Positions 8,121-18,322 are shown, counted from the stretch's first letter. The stretch is 40,821 bases of DNA from JAVBLQ01 sp031553435 (GCA_031553435.1 JAVBLQ010000058.1:1-40821); one strand, 5' to 3'. Notes: generated by a model not told the origin, from the sequence alone. Numbers and translations: made by a program.

Positions 8121-11100
8121 ATGAAAAAAACAATTATTCTTCTCTGTGTTGTCTCGCTTTCCAAGCTATTGACTGCACAAGTATCATCTTCTTATATTTC
8201 TACTGATCGTCTTTTTCTTGAAGCCAAAACAATGTTTCTTGATAAAAACTATGCGGGATGTATGAATAAATTGAGTGAATATAAATTGCTCAAAGTAAAC
8301 CCCGGATACCTTCAGGAGATGGATTATTTATACGCTGCCTGTGCTTACAATCAAGGACGGAAAGATGCGGCGCTGTTGCTCAAAGAGTACTTGGAAAACT
8401 ATCCCGACAATATCCACAAAGATGAATCGTACCTGATGATCGGTTCTGTCCATTTCTCTCAAAAAGATTATGAAAAAGCGCTGTTTTGGATGAAACAAGC
8501 AGATATGGACAGACTTTCTGTTTCCGATCAGGAAGATCTTGCCTACCGGATGGCATATTCCAATATGGAAGTAAGTAAAAATGATGAAGCCCGGAGATTA
8601 TTTTCTCTTCTTAAAGATAATAGCAGTAAATACAAGGATGCAGCAAATTATTACCTCGGATACCTTGATTACAAAGAAAAGGAATATCAATCAGCATTGG
8701 CTGCTTTCGAAAAACTAAAAAACAATCCGGAATTCAAAGAATCGGCTTTATACTATCTGACTCAGATTCATTTTATACAAGGCCGTAATACACAAGCAAT
8801 CAATGAAGGAGAAGCGCTTTTAAAAGCTTATCCCAACAGTCAGAACAATGCAGAAGTTTACCGTATACTGGGAAATGCTTATTACCTGGAAAATAACAGG
8901 CCTAAAACAGTTGAATACCTTAATAAATATGTAAAAACAGGAAAAGATCTGCAACGGAACGATTTATATATACTTGGATTATGTTACTATGAAGCTGGAA
9001 ATTATACCGATGCAATCACTTATTTAAGCCAAAGCATAACTCAAAATGATGAAATAGGGCAAAACTCCTATTTATATCTGGGACAGGCATATCTGAAAAC
9101 GAATGACAAAAAAAATGCCATCATGGCTTTTGAAGCGGCCTCCAGACATAATTATGACAAACAAGTGAAAGAAGCGGCAACCTATAATTACGCAATGCTT
9201 GTGCATGAAAATTCTGTCTCTGCCTTTGGAGAGTCGGTAACCATTTTGGAAAATTTCCTGAATGAATTTCCTGATTCGAGATATGCAGATAAAGTAAATG
9301 ATTGTCTGGTTGATGTTTATTTGACCACCAAAAATTATGATGCAGCACTTGCTTCCATTGACAAAATAAGTCGCCCAGGCACTAAGATCCTGGAAGCCAA
9401 ACAAAAAATATATTATCACCTCGGAACAGTTGCTTATGCCAACAATAATTTCAATGAAGCTATCGATTATTTTACAAAATCATTGAATACCGGAAATTAT
9501 GCGATCAAAGAAAAAGCAGATTCAAGATATTGGAGAGCAGATTCATATTACAGATCAGGAAAATATACATTGGCAATAACTGATTATAAGTCATACATTC
9601 AAGACGGAGTTGCAGGAGATTCCCATCTTCTTACTTTAGCCGATTACAACCTGGGTTATTGTTATTTTAAGATGAAAGATTACTCATCCGCCCTGAATAA
9701 TTTTTCTTCTTATATTAAAAAAGAAAGAGATTTTTCATTGTCCAGTCTGGCAGACGCTTACAACCGCCAGGGAGATTGTTATTTCAATGCCCGCCGTTTC
9801 AAAGATGCAGAAACATCATATGCCGATGCAGTCCGCATACAACCATCAACAGGCGATTATGCGATGTTTCAAAGCGGTTTTGTGATGGGATTGCAAAAAA
9901 ACTATAAAGGAAAAATCGAGCAAATGGATAAGTTGATTGCGAAATATCCCGAATCATCTTACATCACAGATGCCATTTATGAAAAAGGAAGATCTTATGT
10001 ACTGTTGGAAAATTCTTCTGCAGCCATCAAAACATATGAAGAATTAATCACAAAATATCCTCAAAGCGACAATGCAAGAAAAGCCGGAATACAAATCGGA
10101 CTTTTATATTTTAACGATAACAAATTACAACAAGCTGCCGATGCCTATAAAAGCGTAATCAGCAAATATCCTGGAAGCGAAGAAGCAAGAGTTGCCATGC
10201 AAGATCTTAAATCAGTTTATCTGGAAATGGATGATATAAACGGCTATGCCCAATATGTGAAAAAATTAGGTGGAGAAGCCAAATTTGAACCCAGTGAACA
10301 AGATTCTCTGACTTATCTGGCGGCAGAAAAACAATTCATGAAGGGCGACATACAACAAGCTCAGAATTCTTTGAAAAATTATCTGCAAAGCTTTCCGCAA
10401 GGCGCATTCCGGACAAAAGCGCATTATTACCTGGCAAGTACCTATAACGACAGAAAAGATTATGTCAATGCAAAAAAAGAATATCAAACAGTTTTGGATG
10501 CCGGAGACAATGAGTTCACAGAACCATCATTGTTAGCATTTTCCGAAATATTGTATAATAATAAGGATTACGCAGGAGCATTACAAGCTTACCAACGTTT
10601 ATCTGCCAAAACAGATAAAAAAGACCATAAAGAAACCGCTTTATTGGGAATTACCCGTTGTGCATTAAAATTAAACAAACCAGCAGATGTGATCAATGCA
10701 TCTACTACATTGTTGAAAGATCCGGGATTGAGTCCTGAGATCAACGCTGAAGCAACTTACTCCAGAGCAAAAGCTTACTTATCTCTGAAAGAAGGAACAA
10801 AAGCAGTTGCCGATCTGAAAAACGTGGCAAAAGATACCCGTACAACATTCGGCGCTGAAGGCAAATACCTCTTAGCTCAATATTATTATGACAATAAACA
10901 GCCGGATAAAGCTGAAACAGAAGTGATGGACTACATCAAACAAGGGACTCCCCATGCTTATTGGATGGCCAGAAGTTTTATTCTTCTTTCGGATATTTCT
11001 ATTGATAAAGGAGATAAATTTCAGGCTCAACAATATCTTGAAAGTCTCCAACATAACTACAAAGAAACAAATGACGATATAGAATCCATGATTCACGAAA

Positions 11101-11123
11101 GATTGGCTAAATTGCAGAAATAA
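8121..11123 (+). CDS. Large periplasmic TPR-repeat protein
   Basis: From ATG 8121 the protein has 1000 residues and a signal peptide ending KLLTAQV. An in-frame start at 8085 would put 12 polar residues before the signal and lies inside the predicted -7 box. The rest is helical TPR repeats from end to end (for example AINEGEALLKAYPNSQ, IKTYEELITKYPQSDNA, AYKSVISKYPGSEEARVA), many resembling the YbgF/BamD type of outer-membrane-associated TPR. It probably acts in the periplasm as a docking scaffold. A beta-barrel gene starts 21 bases later, so the two likely work together at the outer membrane. The exact role is unknown. Confidence 0.85.
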   Translation: MKKTIILLCVVSLSKLLTAQVSSSYISTDRLFLEAKTMFLDKNYAGCMNKLSEYKLLKVNPGYLQEMDYLYAACAYNQGRKDAALLLKEYLENYPDNIHKDESYLMIGSVHFSQKDYEKALFWMKQADMDRLSVSDQEDLAYRMAYSNMEVSKNDEARRLFSLLKDNSSKYKDAANYYLGYLDYKEKEYQSALAAFEKLKNNPEFKESALYYLTQIHFIQGRNTQAINEGEALLKAYPNSQNNAEVYRILGNAYYLENNRPKTVEYLNKYVKTGKDLQRNDLYILGLCYYEAGNYTDAITYLSQSITQNDEIGQNSYLYLGQAYLKTNDKKNAIMAFEAASRHNYDKQVKEAATYNYAMLVHENSVSAFGESVTILENFLNEFPDSRYADKVNDCLVDVYLTTKNYDAALASIDKISRPGTKILEAKQKIYYHLGTVAYANNNFNEAIDYFTKSLNTGNYAIKEKADSRYWRADSYYRSGKYTLAITDYKSYIQDGVAGDSHLLTLADYNLGYCYFKMKDYSSALNNFSSYIKKERDFSLSSLADAYNRQGDCYFNARRFKDAETSYADAVRIQPSTGDYAMFQSGFVMGLQKNYKGKIEQMDKLIAKYPESSYITDAIYEKGRSYVLLENSSAAIKTYEELITKYPQSDNARKAGIQIGLLYFNDNKLQQAADAYKSVISKYPGSEEARVAMQDLKSVYLEMDDINGYAQYVKKLGGEAKFEPSEQDSLTYLAAEKQFMKGDIQQAQNSLKNYLQSFPQGAFRTKAHYYLASTYNDRKDYVNAKKEYQTVLDAGDNEFTEPSLLAFSEILYNNKDYAGALQAYQRLSAKTDKKDHKETALLGITRCALKLNKPADVINASTTLLKDPGLSPEINAEATYSRAKAYLSLKEGTKAVADLKNVAKDTRTTFGAEGKYLLAQYYYDNKQPDKAETEVMDYIKQGTPHAYWMARSFILLSDISIDKGDKFQAQQYLESLQHNYKETNDDIESMIHERLAKLQK

Positions 11124-11144
11124 TAAACACGAAGACACAAGAAG

Positions 11145-12905
11145 ATGAAATCAATATATATATCTATAATCATAATTTTGTTTGGGTTTTCTCTGAAAGC
11201 GCAAACCGGAAAAGACTCGACATTGAACCGGGAAATGACATTGGAACGCGAATATAATCCCACAATCAGGGATGCATCCAGACTGAATTTCCTCCCGGAA
11301 GTGAAAGAGCCGGTGGCCAACAAAAGTGTGGTGACTTTTTCTAGTTTCGCTATCCCTTTCAACGTACAGCCGTCTATTGTAACATTACCACCAAGCAAGT
11401 TATTCTCTGATCTGGCAAGTTCTTATAAAAAAGGATATTTGGTTGTAGGAGTCGGTCCATTCCTGAATGCGGAAATTGATTTGGGATACCGTTTTCTGGA
11501 TACGGAAAAAGATCGTTTGGGAATTTATGTTTCCAATCGTTATGCTTCCGGAAAAATAAAATATGTGCAGGACGATCAAAAACAGAAAATGAAAGTTAAT
11601 GACACCTGGGCAGGGATCAATTACGAACACGATTTCAGCAACTTCATGTTATACACAGGTTTAAAATATACCTTTTCCGGATTCAATTATTATGGATACA
11701 GCATTCCCACTGTTTATTCTTATCCCGGAGCAGATAAAAGTATTGATCAAAACAACAACCTGATTGATTTTAATATCGGAGTAAATTCACAGAATCATGG
11801 ACTATTCAATTATCTTGTTGATCTGGACTACTCTCATTTCAATCAGAAATATGCAACTTATAAAGGTATCAAAGGCCCTAAGGAAAACAGAGCTAAATTT
11901 AGTTGGGATTTGAATGTAAATTTGAGTGGAGAATCGAAAGCCGGATTAGGAGGAGCTATGAAAGTTTTTTCCTATGATACTACAGAGCCGGTAACATCTT
12001 CCTCAGTTCCATATTTTCAGGATTACAATGGCTTGACAGATTTTTCGTTACGTCCTTATTATGAGATTGAAGGCGATGTCTGGAAAGTACATCTGGGACT
12101 TCAATACTATTTCTCTTCTCATCTCGATCCGAAATCCGGTTTTGCCCCTGATATTGCCGCCGAATATCAACCGGTTGACAATACAGTCATCTATTTACTT
12201 GCCACAGGAGGTCTGAACGACAATGCATTTTCGCAGATATTTTATGAAAACCGCTATATTTCCCCACAATATCGTATAAAAGACTCAGCTACACCTTTAG
12301 ATGCGACTCTCGGAGTCAGATACTCTTTCATAAATAGTTTTTGGCTGGATATTTTTACCGGTTATCGCTACACAAAACAAGAACATTTTTATATGCAGGA
12401 AAGTCCGCTTTACCTGACAGGCTCTGATTATACCCGCATTGCCGACAATCTGAGCGCCCCTGATTACCTGGATGCCAAAGTATTCAAAATCGGAGGAAAC
12501 CTGAAATATAAATATACAAATACTTTCGAGGCGGAACTGAAACTCTGTTATTATAATTGGAGTGTTTCTACTGACGAAGAAGGACGTTCAAATCTGCACG
12601 CATGGAACAAACCTGATATTACAATAGATGTCAATGCAGGGTACAAATTTGAAATTCCGCTCAGATTAGACCTGGCATACCATTCGGAAATGGGAAGAAA
12701 AGCAAATGTTTTTGATCAGTCATCCTATCAGGTATTTGATATGAAAAATATCAATGAATTGAATTTTTCCGCAACATATTCACTCAGTGATGCGTTATCT
12801 TTTTATGCCAAACTGAATAATCTTTTGTGTCAAACATATGATCTTTGGTATGGTTACCCTGCTCAAAATGTAAATATCATAGCAGGTGTCAGTTTTAAAT
12901 TCTAA
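11145..12905 (+). CDS. Outer-membrane beta-barrel protein (TonB-receptor-like barrel without plug)
   Basis: A 586-residue protein with signal peptide ending SLKAQ. After a conserved-looking N-terminal segment (LEREYNPTIRDASRLNFLPEV) come alternating strands rich in aromatic residues (GYLVVGVGPFLNAEIDLGYRF, LGVRYSFINSFWLDIFTGYRY), ending in FKF; a C-terminal Phe is usual for barrels assembled by BAM. No TonB box or plug domain is visible, so it is probably not a full transporter. It follows the TPR gene closely and precedes topA by 27 bases, so all three are likely co-transcribed. Confidence 0.75.
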   Translation: MKSIYISIIIILFGFSLKAQTGKDSTLNREMTLEREYNPTIRDASRLNFLPEVKEPVANKSVVTFSSFAIPFNVQPSIVTLPPSKLFSDLASSYKKGYLVVGVGPFLNAEIDLGYRFLDTEKDRLGIYVSNRYASGKIKYVQDDQKQKMKVNDTWAGINYEHDFSNFMLYTGLKYTFSGFNYYGYSIPTVYSYPGADKSIDQNNNLIDFNIGVNSQNHGLFNYLVDLDYSHFNQKYATYKGIKGPKENRAKFSWDLNVNLSGESKAGLGGAMKVFSYDTTEPVTSSSVPYFQDYNGLTDFSLRPYYEIEGDVWKVHLGLQYYFSSHLDPKSGFAPDIAAEYQPVDNTVIYLLATGGLNDNAFSQIFYENRYISPQYRIKDSATPLDATLGVRYSFINSFWLDIFTGYRYTKQEHFYMQESPLYLTGSDYTRIADNLSAPDYLDAKVFKIGGNLKYKYTNTFEAELKLCYYNWSVSTDEEGRSNLHAWNKPDITIDVNAGYKFEIPLRLDLAYHSEMGRKANVFDQSSYQVFDMKNINELNFSATYSLSDALSFYAKLNNLLCQTYDLWYGYPAQNVNIIAGVSFKF

Positions 12906-12932
12906 AAATCAACCTTAAAAGTTAACAATAAC

Positions 12933-15320
12933 ATGCAAAAAAATCTTGTTATAGTAGAATCTCCGGCAAAAGCCAAAACCATTGAAAAATTTCTTGGCAA
13001 CGACTATAAAGTTTTGTCTAGTTACGGACATATTCGTGATTTGAGGCCGAATGGCTTCAGTGTTGATGTCGCTAACAATTACAAACCCGAATATGTCGTT
13101 TCCAGTGATAAAAAAGAAATAGTCAGCAAACTTAAAAAAGAAGCTAAAGAAGCGTCTCTTGTTTGGTTAGCTTCTGACGAGGACCGCGAAGGAGAAGCCA
13201 TTTCCTGGCACTTATTCGAAACTCTAGGTCTGGATAAAAAGAAAACCAAGCGAATTGTGTTTCACGAAATAACAAAAGATGCGATTCAACATGCGATTCA
13301 GAATCCGAGGGATATCGATTATAATCTGGTCGATGCACAACAAGCCCGCAGGGTTTTAGACCGGATTGTAGGGTTCGAATTGTCGCCTGTACTTTGGAAA
13401 AGAGTCAGACCTTCACTTTCCGCCGGGCGTGTACAATCTGTTGCTGTTCGCCTGATTGTTGAAAGAGAAAGAGAAATCAATCATTTCCAGACAGAAGCAT
13501 CTTACAGGATTCGCGCATCATTTATTATTCCAGGCGAGTCGGTTTTGTTAAACGCAGAGTTGGCGCGGCGCATCAAAACGAAAGAAGAAGCCTTTGCTTT
13601 ACTCGAACAACTGAAACAGGCTAAATTCAGCATCGAAGATATTACCACCAAACCCGTAAAAAAATCTCCGGCGGCTCCGTTCACAACATCTACCTTGCAA
13701 CAGGAAGCTGCCCGTAAACTGGGATTTTCTGTTTCCCAAACAATGATGATCGCCCAAAAATTATATGAATCGGGATTTATCACTTATATGCGTACCGATT
13801 CCGTTAATTTGTCAACTTTGGCCATCGGCACTTCAAAAACGGAAATAATCTCCGCTTATGGTGAAAAATATGTAAAAACCCGTCAGTTTCAGACTAAAAC
13901 AAAAGGAGCTCAGGAAGCGCACGAAGCTATTCGTCCTACCTACATGAGCAATCATACAGTCAAAGGAACTGCTCAGGAACAAAAATTATACGAACTGATC
14001 TGGAAACGTACCATTGCGTCTCAAATGGCAGATGCAGAATTAGAGCGCACCACTGCAACCATCAGTATCAGCAACAATGCAAAAGAAAAATTTGTTGCAA
14101 CCGGAGAAGTGATAAAATTCGACGGTTTCCTCCATGTTTATCTCGAAAGCAATGACGATGAAAATGACGAAGGAGAAGAAGCCTTACTCCCACCCCTCAA
14201 AGTGAATATGCTTCTTTCATTGAAAGAGTGCAATGCAACGGAGCGTTTCACCCAACGTCCGGCCAGGTATAGTGAAGCCAGTTTAGTGCGAAAACTGGAG
14301 GAATTGGGAATTGGCCGCCCATCCACTTATGCTCCGACTATTTCTACTATTCAAAACAGAGGATATGTGATCAAAGGAGATAAGCCCGGCGAAGAAAGGG
14401 CTTATAACATCCTCACCTTGAAGGATAATAAAATCACGGATGCTACGAAAAAAGAAATCACGGGAGCAGATAAAGCAAAACTTCTTCCGACAGATATCGG
14501 AATCGTTGTCAACGATTTCCTTACCGAAAACTTTCCGGATATCCTTGATTTCGGTTTTACGGCTAACGTAGAAAAAGACTTTGACAATATTGCGGAAGGA
14601 GATACAAAATGGACATCTGTAATCGATGATTTCTATAAGGTTTTTCATCCGACAGTCGAGAAAACTTCCGCTCAAAAAACCGAATACAAGGTAGGAGAAA
14701 GATTATTGGGCAACGATCCGAAATCAGGTCGCCCGGTCTATGCTAAAATTGGCCGTTACGGACCTTTAGTACAACTCGGGCATGCAGATGAGGAAGAGAA
14801 ACCTCAATTCGCTTCATTGATGAAAGGTCAATCCATAGAAACAATTACGCTGAATGAAGCGCTTAAGCTTTTTGAACTTCCGCGCGTGGTTGGCACCTGG
14901 GAAGGTAAAGATATCACTGCTGCTATTGGCCGTTTCGGGCCTTTTGTCAAGCATGGAAGCCTTTATGTCTCGATTCCAAAAGACTTGAATCCACTTTCAA
15001 TCACATTGGAGGAGTCTATAAAACTGATTGAAGATAAAAAAGTCAAAGACGCCCAAAAGGTCATCAAAATTTTTGAAAATGATCCTGAAACTCAAGTCTT
15101 AAACGGTCGTTTTGGTCCCTATATCGTAAGTAAAGGAGCAAATTACAAAATTCCTAAAGGGAAAGTTCCGTCCGAATTAACTTATGAAGATTGTCTGGCA
15201 ATTATTAAAGATGCACCGGATAAATCAAAGGCCAAAGGAGGAACAAAGAAAATTGCAACAACTAAGGAAAAAAAGGAGACTCCGGCTAAAACAAAAAAAG
15301 CTAAAACCGGTAAAAAATAA
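12933..15320 (+). CDS. topA: DNA topoisomerase I (type IA)
   Basis: Relaxes negative supercoils by a single-strand break with a covalent 5'-phosphotyrosine. The TOPRIM domain opens with IVESPAKAKTIEKFLG (Glu9) and carries the acidic metal site SDEDREGEAI (81-90). The catalytic tyrosine is Tyr285 in GFITYMRTDS. At 795 residues it has no cysteine zinc fingers at the C terminus. It has three related repeats instead (GRPVYAKIGRYGPLVQLG, ITAAIGRFGPFVKHGS, LNGRFGPYIVSKG), the topoisomerase C-terminal repeat typical of the phylum, and a Lys-rich tail of about 40 residues that probably binds DNA. The ATG start is clear. Confidence 0.97.
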   Translation: MQKNLVIVESPAKAKTIEKFLGNDYKVLSSYGHIRDLRPNGFSVDVANNYKPEYVVSSDKKEIVSKLKKEAKEASLVWLASDEDREGEAISWHLFETLGLDKKKTKRIVFHEITKDAIQHAIQNPRDIDYNLVDAQQARRVLDRIVGFELSPVLWKRVRPSLSAGRVQSVAVRLIVEREREINHFQTEASYRIRASFIIPGESVLLNAELARRIKTKEEAFALLEQLKQAKFSIEDITTKPVKKSPAAPFTTSTLQQEAARKLGFSVSQTMMIAQKLYESGFITYMRTDSVNLSTLAIGTSKTEIISAYGEKYVKTRQFQTKTKGAQEAHEAIRPTYMSNHTVKGTAQEQKLYELIWKRTIASQMADAELERTTATISISNNAKEKFVATGEVIKFDGFLHVYLESNDDENDEGEEALLPPLKVNMLLSLKECNATERFTQRPARYSEASLVRKLEELGIGRPSTYAPTISTIQNRGYVIKGDKPGEERAYNILTLKDNKITDATKKEITGADKAKLLPTDIGIVVNDFLTENFPDILDFGFTANVEKDFDNIAEGDTKWTSVIDDFYKVFHPTVEKTSAQKTEYKVGERLLGNDPKSGRPVYAKIGRYGPLVQLGHADEEEKPQFASLMKGQSIETITLNEALKLFELPRVVGTWEGKDITAAIGRFGPFVKHGSLYVSIPKDLNPLSITLEESIKLIEDKKVKDAQKVIKIFENDPETQVLNGRFGPYIVSKGANYKIPKGKVPSELTYEDCLAIIKDAPDKSKAKGGTKKIATTKEKKETPAKTKKAKTGKK

Positions 15321-15360
15321 AGTTATAGCTTGAAAATAATTTAATTGGGGGATAAAGACC

Positions 15361-15430
15361 TGTCATCCCGCGCTTGACGCGGGATCTCCTGAAGAACTCA
15401 GGGGGATTGCGGGTCAAGCCCACAACGACA
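15361..15430. repeat. GC-rich REP-like palindromic element
   Basis: A 70-bp element bounded by TGTCA and CGACA. Its first half forms ATCCCGCG-CTTGA-CGCGGGAT, an 8-bp perfect stem (15365-15385); its second half is a diverged inverted copy (TTGCGGG TCAAG CCCACAA). Two hairpins in opposite orientation are the layout of a REP/BIME-type element, and the wording TCATCCCG..CTTGA..CGGGAT recurs in dispersed repeats of many bacteria. It is much richer in GC than its surroundings. It lies between the convergent ends of topA and the exb operon. Confidence 0.7.
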
Positions 15431-15461
15431 AAAAAGGCCTCCATTTTCATGAAAGCCCTTT
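15431..15461 (-). terminator. Terminator of the exb/tonB operon
   Basis: On the minus strand AAAGGGCT and AGGCCTTT pair with one mismatch around a loop of 14-15 bases, followed by a T-run, 20 bases after the stop of the last TPR gene. Confidence 0.6.
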
Positions 15462-15480
15462 CTCCATTCAGTTAATACTT

Positions 15481-17127
15481 TTATGATTTTTTTATCTGAT
15501 CGATCGCTTCTTTAATCTTAGTATCGGTTGGATCCAATTCTATAACCTTAGAAAAGTTATCAATAGCATTTGTCTTGTCATTATTGATGTAATAGTAATA
15601 ACCTAAATATTTATAACATTCAATCAACATACCTTCCTTTCCTTTAGGATTTGCCAAAAGAATCGACAATGCTTTTTCGTAATAAGGTTTAGCCAGTCCT
15701 TGTGTAGATTCAGGATCTAATAAAGAATTTACACGTGCTCTCCAGAAATATCCCAAGTAACTCTCGGCTGATATTTCGCTTACTTCTTTGAAGAGTTTAT
15801 CAGCCATTGCCAAATATTCTTTACCTTTTGCAACGTCAGCATCAGAAGGAATCTGTCCTACTGCATCTGGTGTCATTTTACCATATCCGGCATAATAGCA
15901 AGTCCTTCCAAATGAAAATTTATCAGTTACACCTAAATCCGGTGTTGTATCTATATATTTTTGAAAATATAAGATAGCTTCATCATGACGTTCCAACTTT
16001 TCGTAAGCAGCAGAAATATCTTTGTAAATCTCTGTTTTTCTGGAATCTATAGACAATGCTTTCTCATAATTAACAATAGCCAGTGAGTCCTGCCCTTGTT
16101 TACTCAATAGATGCCCATAGTACAAATAATCCTGCCAAATAAATTCATCCTTATCTTTTTTGGATTCAAACAATTTAATCATTGCATCTGTGGCTTTCAC
16201 ATATGCACCTAATTCATAATTATTATATGCTTTCAAGCGATTCAAGATAAAATCATTCGGATTATTTTTCATTGCCAAATCAATTTCTTCCAGAGATTTT
16301 GCATATTCTTTGGAGAAATATAGAACCGATGCATATTTTTCATGCTCTTTTACAGGCATTCCCGGCTCTGTAATGAATTTCTCAAAACTTTCGATAGAGC
16401 TTTTATAGCGACCTAAAGCATAATAAATATTTGCAGCTTCCACATGTGCCGGAATATAATTCGGATCTATCGATAACAAATTAGTTACCAATGACAATGC
16501 CTGATCTTTGTTTACATTTTGGTAAACTCTGGTTTCTTTCAATAATGCTTCTTTGTTTTGTTTGTCAAAATAAATAGCATTTTCATATTTGGAAATGGCT
16601 TCCCCGTATTTTTCCTGTTTTTGTAAAAGATCACCTTCAACTATAAAAATCCCCGGGTAGTTTTTCTGAGCCTTATTGGCTTTTTCAAGCATTTCGGTAA
16701 GTTTTTCAGTTTGTCCTGCCAAGCCATAAGCTTTAGCTATAGTTGTATATACTTCCGGATTTTTTTTATCCAGTTTTATTGCCTGATCAAAAGATTGAGA
16801 CGCTGCTTGCAGGTTATTTTTCAATAAAGCAATCTTGCCTTCTCCAACCAATGCAAATGCATTAGTCGGATCCAATTCCTGAACTTTTTTAAAATAATAA
16901 GATGCAGAATCCAGTTTATTTTCAATCAGATAAACTTCTCCCAAATAATACGAGCTTTCGGCTGTGGCTCCTGAAGTTTTCTCACTACCTAATAAATAGT
17001 ATTTAGCGGTTTCATACAACTCTACACGAAAAAACTCAATGCCTTTACTTATCTGGGCAGAAAGACCACTTGTCAGCCCAAAGAAAATACTGCTTGTAAC
17101 TAGTAATTTTCTATAATTCAGTTTCAT
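15481..17127 (-). CDS. TPR-repeat protein, last gene of the exb/tonB operon
   Basis: A 548-residue exported protein: signal peptide ending GLSAQ, then consecutive TPR units (AESSYYLGEVYLIENKLDSA, AFALVGEGKIALLKNNLQAA, ALSIDSRKTEIYKDISAAY, up to FSKVIELDPTDTKIKEA at the end). It is probably periplasmic. It follows the PstS-like gene by 20 bases and ends the operon, so it likely serves the same Ton machinery, perhaps as a scaffold between TonB and outer-membrane receptors. That role is inferred from position only. Confidence 0.82.
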   Translation of the reverse strand: MKLNYRKLLVTSSIFFGLTSGLSAQISKGIEFFRVELYETAKYYLLGSEKTSGATAESSYYLGEVYLIENKLDSASYYFKKVQELDPTNAFALVGEGKIALLKNNLQAASQSFDQAIKLDKKNPEVYTTIAKAYGLAGQTEKLTEMLEKANKAQKNYPGIFIVEGDLLQKQEKYGEAISKYENAIYFDKQNKEALLKETRVYQNVNKDQALSLVTNLLSIDPNYIPAHVEAANIYYALGRYKSSIESFEKFITEPGMPVKEHEKYASVLYFSKEYAKSLEEIDLAMKNNPNDFILNRLKAYNNYELGAYVKATDAMIKLFESKKDKDEFIWQDYLYYGHLLSKQGQDSLAIVNYEKALSIDSRKTEIYKDISAAYEKLERHDEAILYFQKYIDTTPDLGVTDKFSFGRTCYYAGYGKMTPDAVGQIPSDADVAKGKEYLAMADKLFKEVSEISAESYLGYFWRARVNSLLDPESTQGLAKPYYEKALSILLANPKGKEGMLIECYKYLGYYYYINNDKTNAIDNFSKVIELDPTDTKIKEAIDQIKKS

Positions 17128-17147
17128 GGTTTATTTTTTATTTTTTA

Positions 17148-18098
17148 TTAATTGTCTCTTATATTAACGATTCTGAAAGGCTGTGTGGCAGGTACCAATC
17201 CTGATTTAAGTATAATCCGCTGTCCACGATCTCCGGTAATAAAAGAAGTAAAACCAGATGATAATCCTCCCTTAGGGTCATTCAAAATAATATATACATC
17301 TCTTGTCATTGGGTATTGTCCTGTAGCAATGTATGCCTGATAAGGCTTATAACTATTAGATTCATCTGGTTGAGATGAACGGCTAACTGCCATTACTGTT
17401 ACTTTTTCATGAAAACTCATACGGGTTGAATCTTTTACATTTCCAACCCAGTTAACACCTATAATACCTAATGAATTAATATCTTGACTCACATAATCAA
17501 CCACCTCACTATTCTTCTTTTGCGCGTGAAGTTCAGAATATAATGGTTTTCCCCGACAAATAGAATCAATCGCATAGCGCACAGTTCCCGAATTTTTATT
17601 ATCGAAAACAACATTTATTTTTCCTAATTTAGATTTAGGATTTAACTCTTTCCAATCCTTGATTTCTCCTGTAAAAATCTTTTCTATTGTTTGAAGATTT
17701 ATGATAGAATCAGGATTTTGTTTATTCACAATTAAGGCAACAGCATCTGTTGCTATTTTGATTGAACGGGGAAATTTCTTTTGCGCATTAAATGTCTTTA
17801 TTTCCTCGTCTGCTAATGGTTTTGAAATGACAATAAACCGTACACTATCTGTATACAACATCTGAAGTGCATCAACCTCGCTGGTATATATCGGCATTAT
17901 TCCGGTTTGAATATAGATAGCTTCAAATACATCGATTTCTTCTTGTATAATGGGTTGGAAACATTCATCCGCAGCAATCTGTATTAAACCCGAGGTCATA
18001 GTATCCTGCCATTTTTCATCTTTTTTAGTTTTGTTGTTGCAGGAAGTTATTACTAAGGAGGCAAAGATAATGATAAGAAACGTCTTCATAGTTTTCAT
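17148..18098 (-). CDS. PstS-like substrate-binding lipoprotein
   Basis: A 316-residue lipoprotein with lipobox VITSC (Cys20). The body is a PBP-type phosphate-binding-like domain: motifs such as FNAQKKFPRSIKIATDAVAL, IFTGEIKDWKELNPKS and FDNKNSGTVRYAIDS are close to those of PstS proteins, where Ser/Thr/Gly residues bind phosphate. There is no pstCAB nearby; the gene sits between a small membrane protein (ATGA overlap, so translation is likely coupled) and a TPR gene in the tonB operon. It may bind phosphate or another anion, or sense it for TonB-dependent uptake. The ligand is not provable here. Confidence 0.8.
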   Translation of the reverse strand: MKTMKTFLIIIFASLVITSCNNKTKKDEKWQDTMTSGLIQIAADECFQPIIQEEIDVFEAIYIQTGIMPIYTSEVDALQMLYTDSVRFIVISKPLADEEIKTFNAQKKFPRSIKIATDAVALIVNKQNPDSIINLQTIEKIFTGEIKDWKELNPKSKLGKINVVFDNKNSGTVRYAIDSICRGKPLYSELHAQKKNSEVVDYVSQDINSLGIIGVNWVGNVKDSTRMSFHEKVTVMAVSRSSQPDESNSYKPYQAYIATGQYPMTRDVYIILNDPKGGLSSGFTSFITGDRGQRIILKSGLVPATQPFRIVNIRDN

Positions 18099-18322
18099 TC
18101 CTTCATTGATTTTAGTTTTCTAATAGCACGATATACACGAAAAACACCATATATCGCCAATAAGATACCAAAAGGTATGCGGAAAACAGCAGCTATATTT
18201 TCAAAAATTTTTGTAGCTATCAGTATGTATGCCATGCATAAATACAATACAGACATCAAACTTTCAAAGATACAGATGATTACGTAACGTCCGTCTACCT
18301 TTTGGTTATCTTTATCATTCAT
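18095..18322 (-). CDS. Small inner-membrane protein in the tonB operon
   Basis: 75 residues with two predicted membrane helices (about 14-35 and 42-62), short charged ends and a basic tail (RAIRKLKSMKE). No family recognised. It starts 11 bases after tonB and overlaps the PstS-like gene by four bases (ATGA), so it is a real operon member despite its size. It may be a small subunit or regulator of the Ton complex. Confidence 0.7.
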   Translation of the reverse strand: MNDKDNQKVDGRYVIICIFESLMSVLYLCMAYILIATKIFENIAAVFRIPFGILLAIYGVFRVYRAIRKLKSMKE

